Of a DNA stretch of 64,000 nt, positions 9,821-23,321 are shown piece after piece; the first letter of the stretch is position 1, and every line of letters starts with the position of its first letter. Source of the DNA: Siderastrea siderea (lineage: Eukaryota; Cnidaria; Anthozoa; Scleractinia; Rhizangiidae); NCBI GenBank assembly GCA_964030785.1, contig OZ034978.1, positions 6,534,001 through 6,598,000 of the forward strand. Direction: 5' to 3'. The notes under the pieces were generated by a model. The model saw nothing but the letters and a program-made list of their open reading frames with translations. It was not told the origin of the DNA and made no database searches. Made by a program: the position numbers and the translations under genes.

Positions 9821-12800
9821 GAAAAGTGACTGCATGAAAGTTAATTCGTAATATCGAGGTTGCCGTTGTAAACGTGGTTGCGTTGATGCAGAGATCTACT
9901 GAAATTGTTCATTCATGTTTTTTGTAACTTCCACCACTGGATTGCAGCCATACCGAAGTCTTCTTTCTACGATCATTGATTGAATATGCAGACATAAAGT
10001 GTTTGCAGCGAAAGTTTAAAAACCCTGCCGGCAAACGGGCGAATTTTTTAGAAAGCGTCCTTTCCCAAAACATTTCTCCGTTTGCTCGCGCACGCATTTA
10101 CTATAGAAACAACATTAAAAAAAACTGGAAGCGACTACGCTTGCGGAAGCAGCTTTGGCGTCCGTGTCAGAAAACCCTGAGTCGGGGAAGCATTTTGCAG
10201 CAATGTTTCATGTGTTGTGGGGTCCAGAATAGTCAAAAGATGACATGAAATTAAAACATTCTGAATTGTGAAGCATAAGGCGTCCACAAACAATTTATGG
10301 AGACCATGTTGTGCCCATGTGAGGAATTTCGAATGTTTCCGTTTCGCACACACTGTAACATTTGTATTTTTTCGCGGAAGAAAAGTTTGTGATTTTCTTT
10401 TTTTCTTTTTTTTTTTTGTTTTGTTTTGCTTCTGCAACAAGTGCGCGTCTACGCGAAAGGAAAGAATTTGAAAAACAATGTTGAGAAAATGTATATAAAT
10501 TGTGAATACAATGTATAAATTTCTAAGACAGAAAATCTATCTTTGAAAGGGTAGTGACTGCCCATAAACTATTACTCATTAAAAATGTCATTTTAACATA
10601 CATTCAGTTTGCATGATCTTGGAAACAAGTCGGAAAGCATCCAAACAGATTCCTTTTCTTATGTTTTCCTCGTTAGTGCAATTTCTCGCAATGGGTGATA
10701 GTTTACACATTACCGAATTAACGATGAAATTGTACGGTTGTTAATGAATCCCGAAAATGGTGACCTCCCGAAAGAAACGCGTCGCGATTTCAGAATTGAC
10801 TTGACTTCCTGAACGGAAAACAAGTACAACAACCGACTCTATAAACCTCTAATTAATATACGTAGAGACCACAAACAGCAAAGAGTGATTTCTTCGAACA
10901 CTGCATACCAATAATATACAGATTTAGCTAGGCCTAAAAGTGGAGCTCCACACCTCTCATTCATGCTTGCTGGCCCGTATTTACAGTAAATTTTAGTTGT
11001 GCAGTTATTCGCCAAAAGGTGAAAAACAACAAGAGAAATCATGCGAACCGCTGAGGAAACTGCGATTTGGCATCAAACAGTTTACTGACAAAAATTACCC
11101 AAAAAAGTTCTCGGAACCTTTCAAGCACACTTAAAATTATCAAGAGAAAATGGCACAAGTTTTTCGCCCGCGAAGTATTGTTCGGGCGCTTTCAAGAACA
11201 CAGCCTGAACTAATTTTAGCAAGCTTTTAGTGTCTCATTTCAGACAAAATAGAGAAAATTTCGATCTTTAACTAAACACAGCGCGGAGATGGCTAAGAGG
11301 TTAAAAACAAAACGAACACGAAAACATGCCACACTGGACTCACCCACTGAAGCGGCGATTCTAGGTTTAGTCGCTAAATTGGGACAGAAATGTCATTCAA
11401 TTCAAATGGAGAAACTAAAAATATAATGTAATAAGATAGAATATTCCACAACTGAAACAAAAAACGTATAGAGCTTTACACAGACTATAAACTTAATGTT
11501 GAGGACAGAGCGACTCTTCAGTTGTTGAGTAATAAATTACGAATTAGTCAAAACAACCCAATGTGTGGTGCCGAAGAACAACAACCTAGATTGAAAAAAG
11601 CAACACAGAACCAGTCTAGAATAGTCTTTATTTCCACTTTTCGAATAAAATACACTCGATGCGGAAAAAGAATTTAAGAAAAATAACGAAAATCACGCAC
11701 TAAACTTCAAAAGGAGATTAAGCTTAAGCCTACATAAGCTAACAACAACAACAGCAACATGCTTTATTTATGCACGATACTGGTTTAAAGCAAAAGGCTT
11801 GCTTGTGGGGTCGTGTTTCTAGCTAGAAATTAAAACATAACTATGGACATTAAAGGTTAGTAATTATTATATGCATAATAGTTCACATTAATAAAACTTA
11901 AAATCCGTTACGTTCCTACTTTGCGTTTGGATCGAGGTTGCGTTAAAGTCAAGTTGTTCAAGGTTATCAGATTGCTCATCAAAATTGCCTGAATGAAAAA
12001 ACACAAAAGAAGGGACAACAAAAACTTCACTAACATGAAATTTCATTCACATAAGAAGCCCTTGTTTACCAAGGAAAGCAAAAACCATTCAATTTTCCCC
12101 TCGAGTGAAGCAAACGGGAACTACAAGGTAATTTCACAGCTATTTTAAACAAGTTTTTCAAACATTTCAAGAAAATTACCGTAAGTACTTGAAAATCTAA
12201 ACGAAAGTCGCCGGGCTCTTTCCAGATCTCCTTAGCTTTGAAAAAACAAGTGTGTCCTCGAACAAGAATTTCTTGCCTCCAAGCTCTCCAATTTGTTCGA
12301 TATGCGCCACCGAGATTAAAGCAATCCTTCAGGTCTTTTTCTTTTCATGATGAGCTGTAAAAGTCTTCATTCCAAGAATGTATTACAATTATCGGGCAAG
12401 TAGAAAGTGACCTCCATCCTATAAATCATGGATAATCCAAGATGGAATACACACGAAATAACCCCGCCTTTAAGCCCCAATAGGGACCCTTGACGAACAT
12501 CTCCTTACCACGTGACTGCATGCTCACAACATACAGTTTATGAGAATGAGGAAAATGATCACCTAATATGAATTGTCTTCATATTTAAACAAATTCTCTC
12601 AACTAGTATCACAGCAAGTATGTAGGCCAGTAAAGAAAACGTGCATGTTGATTTTGGATCAAAGGGTTAATTCTTTTTTTTTTTTTAGCCTGCAAAAGAA
12701 AGCCTTCATTGCGGGCTGGAACATATCTGAAGTTTTCTTATTACAAAGGACGTGTATTTTAACCGTCTCAAGTGGTTGTACTAAGTCTATGTGATTCTGC

Positions 12801-13085
12801 GAAGTCCGGCAACAACAACAACAAACTATATTTTCACTCGAATTTAAGAGAAGCATGGAAATATCTCCGAGCGAAAACTGAACTAATAACTAAACAAAAA
12901 AAAAATACAAAACAAATTAGAAGGATTCCTAAAATGACAATTTATAAAATACTATTGTAAGACGTAATTAATTTACAGAAATGACTGAAGTCTACAGAGG
13001 TCCTATAACAATCGGGGAGTACATTCCAGCATTTGGCCGCTAAGTAACTAAAAGAATCGAAAGGCCATACGATGTCGTATTCACC
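9821..13085. other. Gene-poor intergenic stretch
   Basis: I see only short shadow frames, a poly-T tract at 10399-10417 and AT-rich DNA. No exon with matched splice phases, no RNA gene and no clear transposon end was found. Confidence 0.4.
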
Positions 13086-13116
13086 TTTGTCCGTCCCTAA
13101 GTTAGGGACGGACAAA
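13086..13116. repeat. Perfect 31-bp palindrome
   Basis: TTTGTCCGTCCCTAA is followed by a single G and then TTAGGGACGGACAAA, a perfect 15-bp arm hairpin. It lies about 380 bp beyond the end of the type II membrane protein gene (minus strand). Confidence 0.8.
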
Positions 13117-13497
13117 ATATCCGACTGCCTCTCAAAGAGAATAGGTGCTGGAGCGCAGACTAAGCATTTCTTTCAGGTATCCTGGATATTTCTCAAAATG
13201 AAGGCATTTTAAAAATGTAAAAAAAAAAACAATCTTTCCAGTCTACATGTATGTCATGGCTTAAAATTGAAACAGTACAGTGTTGCAGTTAACGGAAGAG
13301 GGACCAAGCTCGAAACCGTCCGAAAAATGTTATCACAATTGAAGTGTCCAGGTATGGTGTCTCTAAGTGCCCTTTAAAACCATGTTAATTGCTAATAAAG
13401 ATGATTATTTCCATGGCACACATGTCAGCGTTGGCAAATAATGTATCAGGCCACCGTCAGAATTATAATACTGACCTCTAACAGCCCTTCAAAAGCG

Positions 13498-14034
13498 CTA
13501 ATTTCTTTTTGAGCTATATTTTACAATTGCCATAGTTTTGCCGATGTCGTTTGGGTCGGTTATTATTGCCCTTAATGAATCAGACATAGTGATAGTTAAT
13601 CCAGAATATTTGAAATAGTCTGAGAAACTTGTACAGTTAGCCATGGTGAAGGTTCTGTGGTGATTTTTTTCAGTCGTTTCTCTGGTAGTCTCTTTGGTCG
13701 GTGTAGTTACATTAGACGGATTAGTTTTGCTAGCAGTTTTTTCAGTAGGTTTAGTTTCTCTAGTAGTTTCTTTAGTCGGTTTGGTTTCTCTGGTAGTTTT
13801 TTTAGTCGGAATAGTTTCTTCAGTCGGTATAGTTTCTTCCGTCGCTTTAGTTTCTTCAGTCGGTTTAGTTTCAGTCGGTTTGGTTTCTCTGTTAGTTTCT
13901 TCAGTCGGTGTGGTTTCTTCAGTCGATGTTGTTTATTTAGTCGTTACTTTAGTCGGTGTAGTTTCTCTAGTGGTTTCTTCAGTAGTTTCTTTAGTCGGCG
14001 CAGTTGTTTTAGCTGGTGTGGCTGGTGCATTTTT
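13498..14034 (-). pseudogene. Out-of-frame Thr-rich tail of the type II membrane protein gene
   Basis: The minus strand from the A5 run at 14030-14034 to TAG 13498-13500 is open in one frame apart from TAA at 13933-13935. It encodes repeats of the type KPTEETK and TTRETTP, then a non-repetitive end (MANCTSFSDYFKYSGLTI and onward to KYSSKRN). Repeat units differ by multiples of three bases and keep the frame, which suggests past coding selection. Dropping one A from the A5 run would join this frame to the upstream domain. A Thr-rich stalk is typical of O-glycosylated cell-surface proteins. It may be a true pseudogenised tail, an allele, or a sequence error. Confidence 0.6.
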
Positions 14035-17000
14035 CAGACAACGTCCAGGACTCGTTGATGGCAGCCCGTGTTTCGAACTCATACAGTTTCTTCTTCTCAA
14101 CCCAGTAAAACAGTCTCCTCCAGCTAAATTTTCGCCACTGATAGAAAATTCCAGCACTCAGCTCCAATGCAGTCAGGCGAGCATTCAGGGTCAGACACCA
14201 CTTGCCTTCACAGTAGGACAGTGTGACAGGGAGACCAATTCGCATTAATGTGCCATCTCCGTAGGCGCCAGCTCGAATAATGTGGGCAGAAATGTATCCT
14301 TCAATACTTGCTGTCACTCCGGCAAAGGGCTCAATCTGACAAAAAATACGATCATTTTTAAATGGAAGAACACGCTTTGAATCTTAGATAAATAACTCTG
14401 GTAATAAAATTTATCGTGTCCTCTTGTGACATTCACATTCCTGGTAATAGAAAGCTTAGCCTAAAATCTTGGAATAACATTTTGTTTCCTAAGACGTGGA
14501 CGCAGATGTTTCCTTTGTCCACTCAAAGGACAAATTAAATACAAGCTATTTGTTCAGTACACGACCGCTGCGATTGCCCAGCTAACAGCGTACCTATAAC
14601 TGAAGGATTGTTGTTGGTAACAATGACTGTCATATCGATAACTGCCTGAACAGAAGTCATCTTTAAGGTCAAGTATATGCTGTAGGGTGTGGTATTTATG
14701 TCCCTGTGAATTTCTTGTGTTATTGGCTGTGACGTCATTGGACAGTTTTGGGTCTTTTTGTCCGTCTTTTGTATGTCTGCTTTTTAGTCCATCTATTGTG
14801 AGTGACATTGCCAGTTTGATCAGTTGCCATCTATTGTTTGATTGTTCCAGAAAGCTTTAGGTTTTGAAGACATAAATTCCTAAGATCCTTCTTTCCTGCA
14901 AACATTTTAAGGGTCCCCTTGAAAGTTGTTGTTTTCGATTCTCTGTGGTGCCTCCTTGTGCGGATTTTTGAGACCCTTGGTAAAGCTGCATTCATCATTC
15001 AAGCTTACTCCACCCCTACACTACGGAGAATGCTAAAAGATCTTAAAACATTTATAATAATATATCGATTAATCCAAGAATAAAAGCGGAGCTCCACATT
15101 TTTTTGGCTGCTACTGATGAGGTTCTGAAAATACTCTCATTGAAGTCGTTATATTAAAAAGACAAAATTTATTTCCCCTCTGAGAATCGAATACGCACCG
15201 TTCGCGTCAGAGCAACGCGCGAAAGATCGCGCGATATATCCGTTGAGCTAAGCTAACACGTCACCTAAATTCGCGTTAATTGTAATACTTGTTTATTGAT
15301 CGCAGCTTGTTTATTGATCGCAGCTCGATCGAGATAAACACGAAGTGTTTTTCCAGGGAAAATGTGTTAGGACCGCCGCAAAAACCATGGTTGTGGACAG
15401 AAAAAACCGGAAGGCACTAGCTCTGCTATATTTGGTGTCGGGACCGGGGTGAAATGCTGCGAACTCAAGCGTTGTGCCGACCGAGTTCACAGAGGAGAAC
15501 GCGACAAAGATAAAGTCCGAGAAAAAAGATTTCGCAACTTGAACTTTTCGCCTTCCACCAAAAAGACAAATGAGTATTCTTTATAATCCGCTATAATTAA
15601 ATTTTGCTTTCTTGTAATTTTAGATTTATGCAGGAGGACTTCTTTTAAGGACGTTCGCGCTAATTGTTTCTGCGCAGACTACTGCGCACGCAATTCACGT
15701 CACGATGTCATGCCACGTCATGCATTGAGCGCGCTCGCTGTTGAAGAAATGTAGAGATATAAAGCACTATTGGGCATTTTAATATCTATGCACGGGTTTA
15801 ACTCTCTTAAAAGCCACTTTCTTTATCGATTATCTAGGTTTTGTGAAAAATTGAAGAAAATCTGTGTTGTGGAAGTTTCATTTTTTTTCAACTTTTCTCC
15901 CCACGCATCATCGAATTTCGCTATGATTTTAGCTGCACAATGTTGGCAAAGCCCACCTTAAAAGTTGAATTTAACTGAAAGGATGACATCGATTCAAGTA
16001 ACTTACTTGACAGACTCACTTATATGAAATTTGACTAAGAAAGTGGGCCTACAGCGAATCGTTTCTATTTTCTTTTCAACTAACAAGCACTGAGGCCATG
16101 TTGAGTTACGAGGACCGATTTTTCAAAATTAGGGTAGTTTTTCATGCGCTTTATTTCGAAAACGAAGTCGGTGACCCCCAATTTTTTTGCATTTCTGACA
16201 TAGCTAACTCATCATCTGACTGTAGCAAAGTATGAAAAAAAATCTGTTTTGTAGAAGATTTTCGCGCGAACGTCCTTAAGCGTCTTAACCGAACTCCCAA
16301 CCAATACCCACAATTTGGGAAGCAATTAGATAGTTTCTTGGACGGTTTTTTCTTGGATGCGTGGGTTAACTGTTTTATTGGTAAAGTAAAAGGTGTTTAT
16401 TCTAAATTAATAAACCAGATTTCGAGTTTTATACCTGTACGGCTAACTTGGGTGGAATCAACGAGTTCCCTTCGGGAGGAAAGCTCAGCTTGTACTCGAC
16501 TCTGATTGTTAAGCTGAAATCCACTCCAAGTTTTAAGAAGAATACAGGAACAGAAATGGGCTGAAAATAGAATGAAAATGAGTGAGTATTCACAAGATCA
16601 CATAAACACTTTTCCACATTATAGTAAATCATTGAATCCCAGGGGTATCAGTAACTACTAGGTTGAAAATGGTTTCTACGTGGCACCATGATTCCTTAAC
16701 ACGATGCGCCACCTTTGACATCAGAAAACCGCTAAAATTCACTCACAAATAATTAACACTGAAATATAAACTGTACCCTGCAAGGACTGATCAAACGACG
16801 TAAAAGGCAACGCAGTTCTTAACACAACACCACAGTCAACAAGACCGGCATGATAAGCGCTCATGACTAGAAGGCAGATACGGACAACGTTGTTTCGCTC
16901 TTATTGGAGCTCGTCAGCGTATGAAATGTATATAAACAAATGTCTCTCAAAATGATTGTGGTGGAAATGTGAAGTTCAATGGATAATTAAATTTCATACC

Positions 17001-20000
17001 CCACAGGAATTTTAGATAGAGCGTGAAAGTCCTGTGGTTATAACTATCGCGTAGATACTTTTGAAGCTTGAAACGTTTGACGGGGTAAAAAATCTCCACC
17101 CACCCCCTCCCCCAGCTGCTGTATCCCTTCCCCAAGCTGAATAGGAAATGAAAAGCAGTAACTTACTATTTTTATTTTCCACTGACTCCCTTCATGAATT
17201 TCTTTTCCTTCCTCCAATTGGTTTTGTTTGTACGTCTTATTAAACACGGTGAAGCTTTTACTTCCTATAGCAAGCTTGCCTTCGACTTCTATTTGCAACC
17301 CTTTTTCATCTTTCACCGAAACGTGAGCAGTTCCCTTTATTTTGATTCCAAGAACTTTCTTCTGAAACAATGTCACTGGGAGATCGATACTTAGTTTAGT
17401 GGGCCCGGCCTTTTGCCAAACTTGAGCAACCACGCTGTTTCCTCTTCGGACCCGGCTCAGAGGGGCTAAGGACGAGTTTGTTGAGTTATTTTGTTGGCTG
17501 GACAATGACACAGGGTCTTCGTCGACAGACAAAATAGCCGCAGTTTTTGGAACAACGAGCTTTACAAAAAGGTGGAACTTATCCGCTTCAGATTCGGCGT
17601 ACCCGAAGTAGTCGGTTTCAATGAGTGAGACGTGGGTTTTTAAAGTTGTTTTCATCATCGTAACGTCAAAACCACCTTTACTGTGAATCAGCTCTCCCAA
17701 AGGTAACTGTCCCGAAAAATGAGCATGACTCTCTGAGATCATTCCATTGCTCTTATTAATGGACGCAAAATCAGAATATTTCATGTGCCAATCGATTTCT
17801 GATGACATGTTTACGAAATCTAAGTGATTGAAATGATTTTTGATGAAAACTGCGTCCTTATCTGAAGTGTTTGCTTCTCTGTTCATTTTCACGGAGCCAG
17901 GAAGCAAAGGAGATTCTTCAGGTTTTGAGTCAGCCCCTTTTTGTCCATCCACCTTTACATACAGGTCGCGTTTCACAGTTGGGAGTAGCTGTTGGAGGAT
18001 GCTGAATACGAGTCGCAATTGTTCTTCATCCGTGGAATTACTCCCAGAGACTTCAACTGACTCGCCTGCCCCGTAGTTTGGTGTTCTGACAATATAGAAT
18101 CAGAAGAGAGATATCAAAAGGAAAGCACTTTTTTTATCTTGGGGAATGAAGTTGAAAACCCTGCAGCATCACAGCAGGATTGCAAAAGAAATAGATCCGA
18201 CTTCCACGGCAAACCTGTGGTTCATTATGCCCATGTGCCCCAGCTCCACCGCCTAAGAGGGACGGGCTTGACAGTCCCTCCTCCTTCCCTACCTTCCTCC
18301 CCCTCTTCAATGTGATCAGTTTTGATCAGTTGGGTGGGCTACATCCCACTTTAGTGAAATAACCGCTCAAATATGCAATAAGGCTCGATTTCCGCCGCTC
18401 ACTCGGGTCCGGTTTTTCTCCCAAAAACCAGCTGGTTGTCGAGCCTTATATGCTATAATCGTGGTGCAAAACTTCTCCACGTTTAAGGGAATCAATTATA
18501 CGCTTTTCCAAACCTGAAAACCAAATGCTATAGATAGGAGTAAACATACTCAAAAAAATTAATAACAATATTAACCTTGAATGAAGCTGGAGTCGAACAA
18601 GGAAGTAGTCTGTCATTATTTGGACGCCTTTAATGTCCACATTTCCACCCACGTGGGACAGGTTGAATTTCATTAGGAACCAGTACTCCTCTGACGTCTT
18701 GTTAAGAACCCGGATGCCAACTATCGCGCGGATACTACCTGGAATGAACAAAAGACAGACAGTTTTAACTTCCTGTCAACAAATATTCTCTCCCTTAATC
18801 GTTCTTGCAGAGAAGATAACTGTTATTTTAATATCCTTTGCATCCACTGTTATCAAAGCAGTTTTAAAATTTATAGCTCTTTTCCATGTTTCAAGATACT
18901 TTCAGTACGTGTCAGTTACTGCAGATCGCATTGATAGTAGACAAGGGCTGGAGGGTCTGATGAGGGTTACTTTAATTGTATTTTAAGTGTTATAATAGAA
19001 GTGATAAAGAAATAGTAATGAAAATAATCATCAAGCATCTAATTTTATCATTTGGGATTTCGCAATTTTTTTAAGGCCCATGATGACTTTTGATCGAAGT
19101 GGCAATATACTTAGAGAAGATATTTGTTCACAAACATTCTTTTTGTTATTCAAGTTTGTCAACCATTAATACAAATGCTCTTTGTTTCAAAAGCCAATCG
19201 ACCTTTGATTAGCACATTAACGGCAGTAGCTGACGTCACGGTATCTAGGCAATAAATGAGATAAATGAGACCGATACGGATTCCTTACCTAATTATTCAG
19301 TTCAGTGTAAAACATTGGAGTATGTTGCTTATCTAGCTAATATCGTAAGCTCTTGTACTTACAGCAAATATCGCAAAAAGTCCCTATCACTAAACGTAAT
19401 TGTATCGAATTATAGATGTTAACCCGAGCCCCTCGAAAGATTCATGAAAAATAGGACTAATAGCACCAAAGATTGCACGAATGAATACAATACATTTATT
19501 AGTTACTACCTGAGTAGGCTCGCTTTCCAGCTGTTTTACGCATCTTATTGATATGATTCTCTATCATTCGATCTCCAGCGCGCCCTCTTAGAATAATTGT
19601 TAAATATCGGCGAACGCTTTACTGAAAACGTCCAGAAATATCCCAACATCAACGAAAGGCTTCTTGATTTGCAATCATAAGAGACGCACATATATTACTG
19701 TTATCAATTTTGAAGTTGTGTAATAAACGATACCCATGCTTCCACATACTACTGTAATTATCACTAGGTGGTTTTCGTAATATGGAAAAATAACGGGTTT
19801 TGCCTTTAGGGTTTTTAGAAAATCAATAACAACAATAATTGGAAAATGAAGTTCCTGCTTTCATATTGGTTCCGTTCCAAAAGAGTTTTAATCACAACCA
19901 ATAAAATTCCATTACTTTATTCGTTTTTAAAAAAGTCTTGGAATAATATTGGAAACATAAATCGAATTCATACCGGTAAAACCTTTCCTTCATGGGGTCC

Positions 20001-20400
20001 CCGGAAGTCTGGCCATATCTTTCATTCGGAATTCGGTGAGGACGGTAAGGACAGGAGAAACAAAAAACATATTCTCTTGGTGAGGACAACAAATATATAT
20101 TAAGACAAAATTAAAAGTGTTTTAAACAAGCATACCCTTCTGTATTTCTCCCACATGTACTTCTATGTCCTGATCCACTTGATATGTCAGTGTTTCGCCT
20201 TCTTTCAAATTGACTTCAACCAAACGAGCATTTGGCGTCGCTTTCTCCAGTGAGAAAACCACAACCAAAGAAACCACTGCTCCGAGTAACAAAGTCACTG
20301 TTACACTGATTGCAGCGACTTTGGTTTTACGGGAAGAGTTATTCCAACTCTCTGCGTCGCTGAATTTCACTTTCAGTAAGGAGGCGTTTTCGTCAGCCAT
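13498..20400 (-). CDS. Type II membrane glycoprotein with furin-type site; unknown family; 3' part damaged
   Basis: Exons (minus): 20400-20136, 18738-18576, 18085-17167, 16560-16435 and 14335-13498; all junctions are GT-AG and phases agree. The start MADENASLLK sits in a good context (GCCATGG). Residues 1-27 look cytosolic, residues 28-49 (VAAISVTVTLLLGAVVSLVV) are a membrane anchor, and the rest should be extracellular with many N-glycosylation sites (NKT, NLS, NST, NTS, NMS, NKS). RVRR at residues 354-357 is a furin-type site that would free a soluble C-terminal part. After it come a beta-rich stretch and a compact region with LSYCEGKWCLTLNARL. As written, translation ends at TAA 14009-14011 (599 residues). 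Beyond a one-base shift the last exon stays open to TAG at 13498-13500 except for one TAA. I do not recognise the family. The gene is divergent from the plus-strand gene at 24119. Confidence 0.75.
14535..14830. repeat. Dispersed repeat fragment in intron 4 of the type II membrane protein gene
   Basis: Frames here (HTLQ... and LTLKMTSVQAVIDMTVI) resemble those in the arms of the foldback at 33524-35769 (LTLMTTSAQVVLSLSALF). The GTTATTGGCTGTGACGTCA motif is also shared in type. It is probably a degraded arm of a related element. Confidence 0.4.
15190..15262 (-). other. tRNA-like sequence (possible SINE head)
   Basis: The minus strand has GTTAGCTTAGCTCAACGGAT (A-box-like) and GGTGCGTATTCGATTCTC (B-box-like), but the arms do not pair well. 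It is a tRNA-derived relic at best. Confidence 0.3.
15649..16275. mobile_element. TTAA-flanked MITE (piggyBac-like target)
   Basis: TTAA at 15645-15648 and 16276-16279 flank ends GGACGTTCGCGC and GCGCGAACGTCC, a perfect 12-bp inverted repeat (16 bp with TTAA). TTAA duplication is the hallmark of piggyBac-type transposition. No transposase is encoded. It lies in intron 4 of the type II membrane protein gene. Confidence 0.8.
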
Positions 20401-21385
20401 GGCACACCGTTGAAATACCTAGATCATCCGGCAAGTGTAGAGATGAAGAGACGAGGGCGATGACCGAACCAGTCCCTTTTGTAAGTGATTGATGACTGAA
20501 AGAATTTTCCTTGCACGTCCGATTCAGTCGGAAAATGTAGCAGAACAAGTAGCTGAAGGTTGTTTTTGACTTGGGAATGTTGTGCTCCTTTGGCGATAAA
20601 CAGTCGCTTATCAATATTGTACAAATTCCCCGGTGCGTTTCCATAAAAGGCTCTTTGTCTGGAGAATAGACTTCATACTTTTCCAACCTTTCAATTGCAG
20701 AGTTAACGGACCGTTAACATTAACATTGCCAGTCTGGGCAAGACATTACCAGTCTTGAAACGAAACAACAATATCATGTTTAAATATTAGTTAACAGCAT
20801 AAAAGAGTAAGAGAGGGGGTACTTAAAAAACTGTATTACGTAAATTGCCCAGTGTTGTACACAGGTGGAATGTAGCTTTGTCTTAAGAAATATTTTTATC
20901 TAAGAACAAGCCGCGAATGAACGTGCGTTAGAAAACATAAATGTGTGATGTGCCATTACGTATCCGGAATTTATCCACCACTGAGCAAAACTGGGCTTGG
21001 ATCATCAACTTCGTTAGGCTGCACTGTATACACGATTTTTAAAGCCATTAATGATTCAAAGTACTTAATACTCAACTCTTAAATCAAATATAATAGAAAT
21101 TCTGACATAATTTTGAAGTCCAAAAGAAGAGATAACTGGCGTGTCAAAAGTATTTCAAAGTCTGTGTTTCTGATAAAATTCGAGAGATATGGAAATGCTA
21201 AGAGCGTTTCAAATTTTTGCTCATTTGTTGACCAAATACACCATTGCTAAGTCGAGGTTTAAGCACAAAAATTCATCAGTGGTAGCTCTGTAATATTCTC
21301 TGTTTGACGCACTAGAAATAAGCTGGCTTTATAATAATAGTAACACAATTATTTTATTTCACACTTGATTGGCAATTCACAATGC

Positions 21386-21644
21386 AAAATTTAGGCAAGA
21401 ACGTCGTGCTAGCCCACATATAAGGCACTAATAACATTACAATCCTATATGAATATATACACCAACTGATTAACGCACCTACCTCCACTAACACACACTT
21501 TCCTTCACTTGTACTCACTTTCCTTCATTTGTACTCACTTCCCTTCACTTGTACTCACTTACCTTCACATTAGTGCCTTTTATGTGGGCTAGCATGACGT
21601 TCTTGCCCTATATGTGGGCTAGCATGACGTTCTTCCCAAAATTT
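21386..21644. mobile_element. Foldback element with internal 20-bp tandem repeats
   Basis: AGGCAAGAACGTCGTGCTAG plus CCCACATATAAGGCACTAAT on the left is matched in reverse by ATTAGTGCCTTTTATGTGG plus GCTAGCATGACGTTCTTGCC on the right, where the outer arm is itself duplicated. The loop holds about four copies of ACTTGTACTCACTTTCCTTC. Confidence 0.7.
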
Positions 21645-23321
21645 AAAATTGGTAACTCAAGTTTACAAGAATTGGAGAAATTAACAGAAGACGAAAGAAA
21701 GTATTAAAAGGCTTGGAATGAGTAGCGAACAACACAAACAAAACAGCAAAGGAAGGGAAGCAATTTGATTGATATACTGATATTGCAAATAGAAACAAAC
21801 CCTCTGTTAGGAACTTTGGAATAGAAAAACAAACATTCGCAGCTCGAAACTGATCAATCGATATTCTCTTTGATGCCACCGTTTTCAGCGTTCCTATCCA
21901 ACAATGTTTTATATTAAAGTGATTCCCTGGAAAAAGAATCTGCCATAGATTTGTAATGAAAGTTGGCGCAAATATGCAACAAGTCATGTAGGTGATAAAA
22001 TTGAAATCGTTTTAGTGGTAAACTTCTCTCTCTGTTTGTAGAGTTTTTATTGCGTGCTACTTGTTCATGTTCAGTATAATATCATTCGTGCTTTCTATAC
22101 GAGGACTGTAAGGGGGGGGGGGGGGGTACAAGTTATTAGCAGTCATGTAACCATGAATCTGAATGAAAGCGGCTTTCTCAGTAAGCTTTGAGATGAATGG
22201 TAAATTGCTCAATGGTGTTCTCGAAAATGAATTCAGCTCCAAGTTTTTTCAGCAGAGGGAAGACCAAGGCGTCCTTCCAGTTGTCCGGAAAATGACTGTT
22301 TGTTGGGAGCCAATTATTACAGAGAGATTGCAGAGCCAATTATTACAATTAGTACTTATATCTATTAATTATAGATATATGTGCTTTGAGATTATGTTAC
22401 TCTTTGCAGATAAGACATTTTATTTACATTGTAAATTGTTCAGTATTTACATTTTTATTAAATAAATTTTAAACTGGTTGTAATGCGCGTTTCAAAATCC
22501 CGCAGATTGATATTTGCCACCCACAACTTTATCCTCTCTTGAAATAAATTTGTTATAAATTTGTTATTAAACTGCTGACGAATACAGTAATAACCGCGAT
22601 CAGGCAATAACCGCGCGAAGCCATTAAGCTCAATATTTCAACTGCAGGTTGATATTTCATCCATAAGTTGACTTTAAAATACATATGTATAGTCATCTGT
22701 GTGGTACAGAATATGTCCGAAAAGCTTCAATTTTAAGCTTCAATTTTTCCCGCAAAAAGTACACGATCAAGACGGTACCTTGATTTGCGGTCGTCTTACC
22801 TAAATGGCTTTTTTTCGTAGGATTTCTTTAAACTGTGCAAAATCTGATCATAGATTTTTCCCTGCGGTTTTCCTGTGTCATATAAATAGGGAACGTTGAC
22901 ACACAAATGGTAACGTTGTTATTGTAATGTGACATGCTTAAGTTTGTTTACCTTGTGTGACGTAATCCTGACGTCACGATTGTATGACAAAAAGATCGGA
23001 ACAGGAAGTTTAAGGCAAGCGCTAAAAGAAAACCGGAAGTTTACGAAGACTGTGTAGACCGAGACAAAACCGGATGAGTATGGCAAGTGACCAAAAAACA
23101 GTCCGATTTCTTGACCGGCGGTCGCCTATAGTGATGGCTCTGATAATTTAAATTGGGATCACCGAGCTCGATTTTGCAGTAGCGCTCACAAAGTTCACAG
23201 CGCAATCTTCATCCAATTTAATATCCGAGCGAGGACTGGTACAAGTAGAATGGACGCACATTGGAATGGAGCAAATGAAATGTATTTCATCACTATCCTG
23301 ACGCAAATTAAGTAAAAACTA

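Noticed and set aside
13657..14248. Long plus-strand frames rich in Phe/Ser/Arg or Val/Leu
   Set aside because: They are antisense shadows of the Thr-rich repeat in the last exon of the minus-strand type II membrane protein gene.
20393..20686. Minus-strand frame MEKYEVYSPDKEPF just upstream of the type II membrane protein gene
   Set aside because: It overlaps the real start in another frame and is probably 5' leader.
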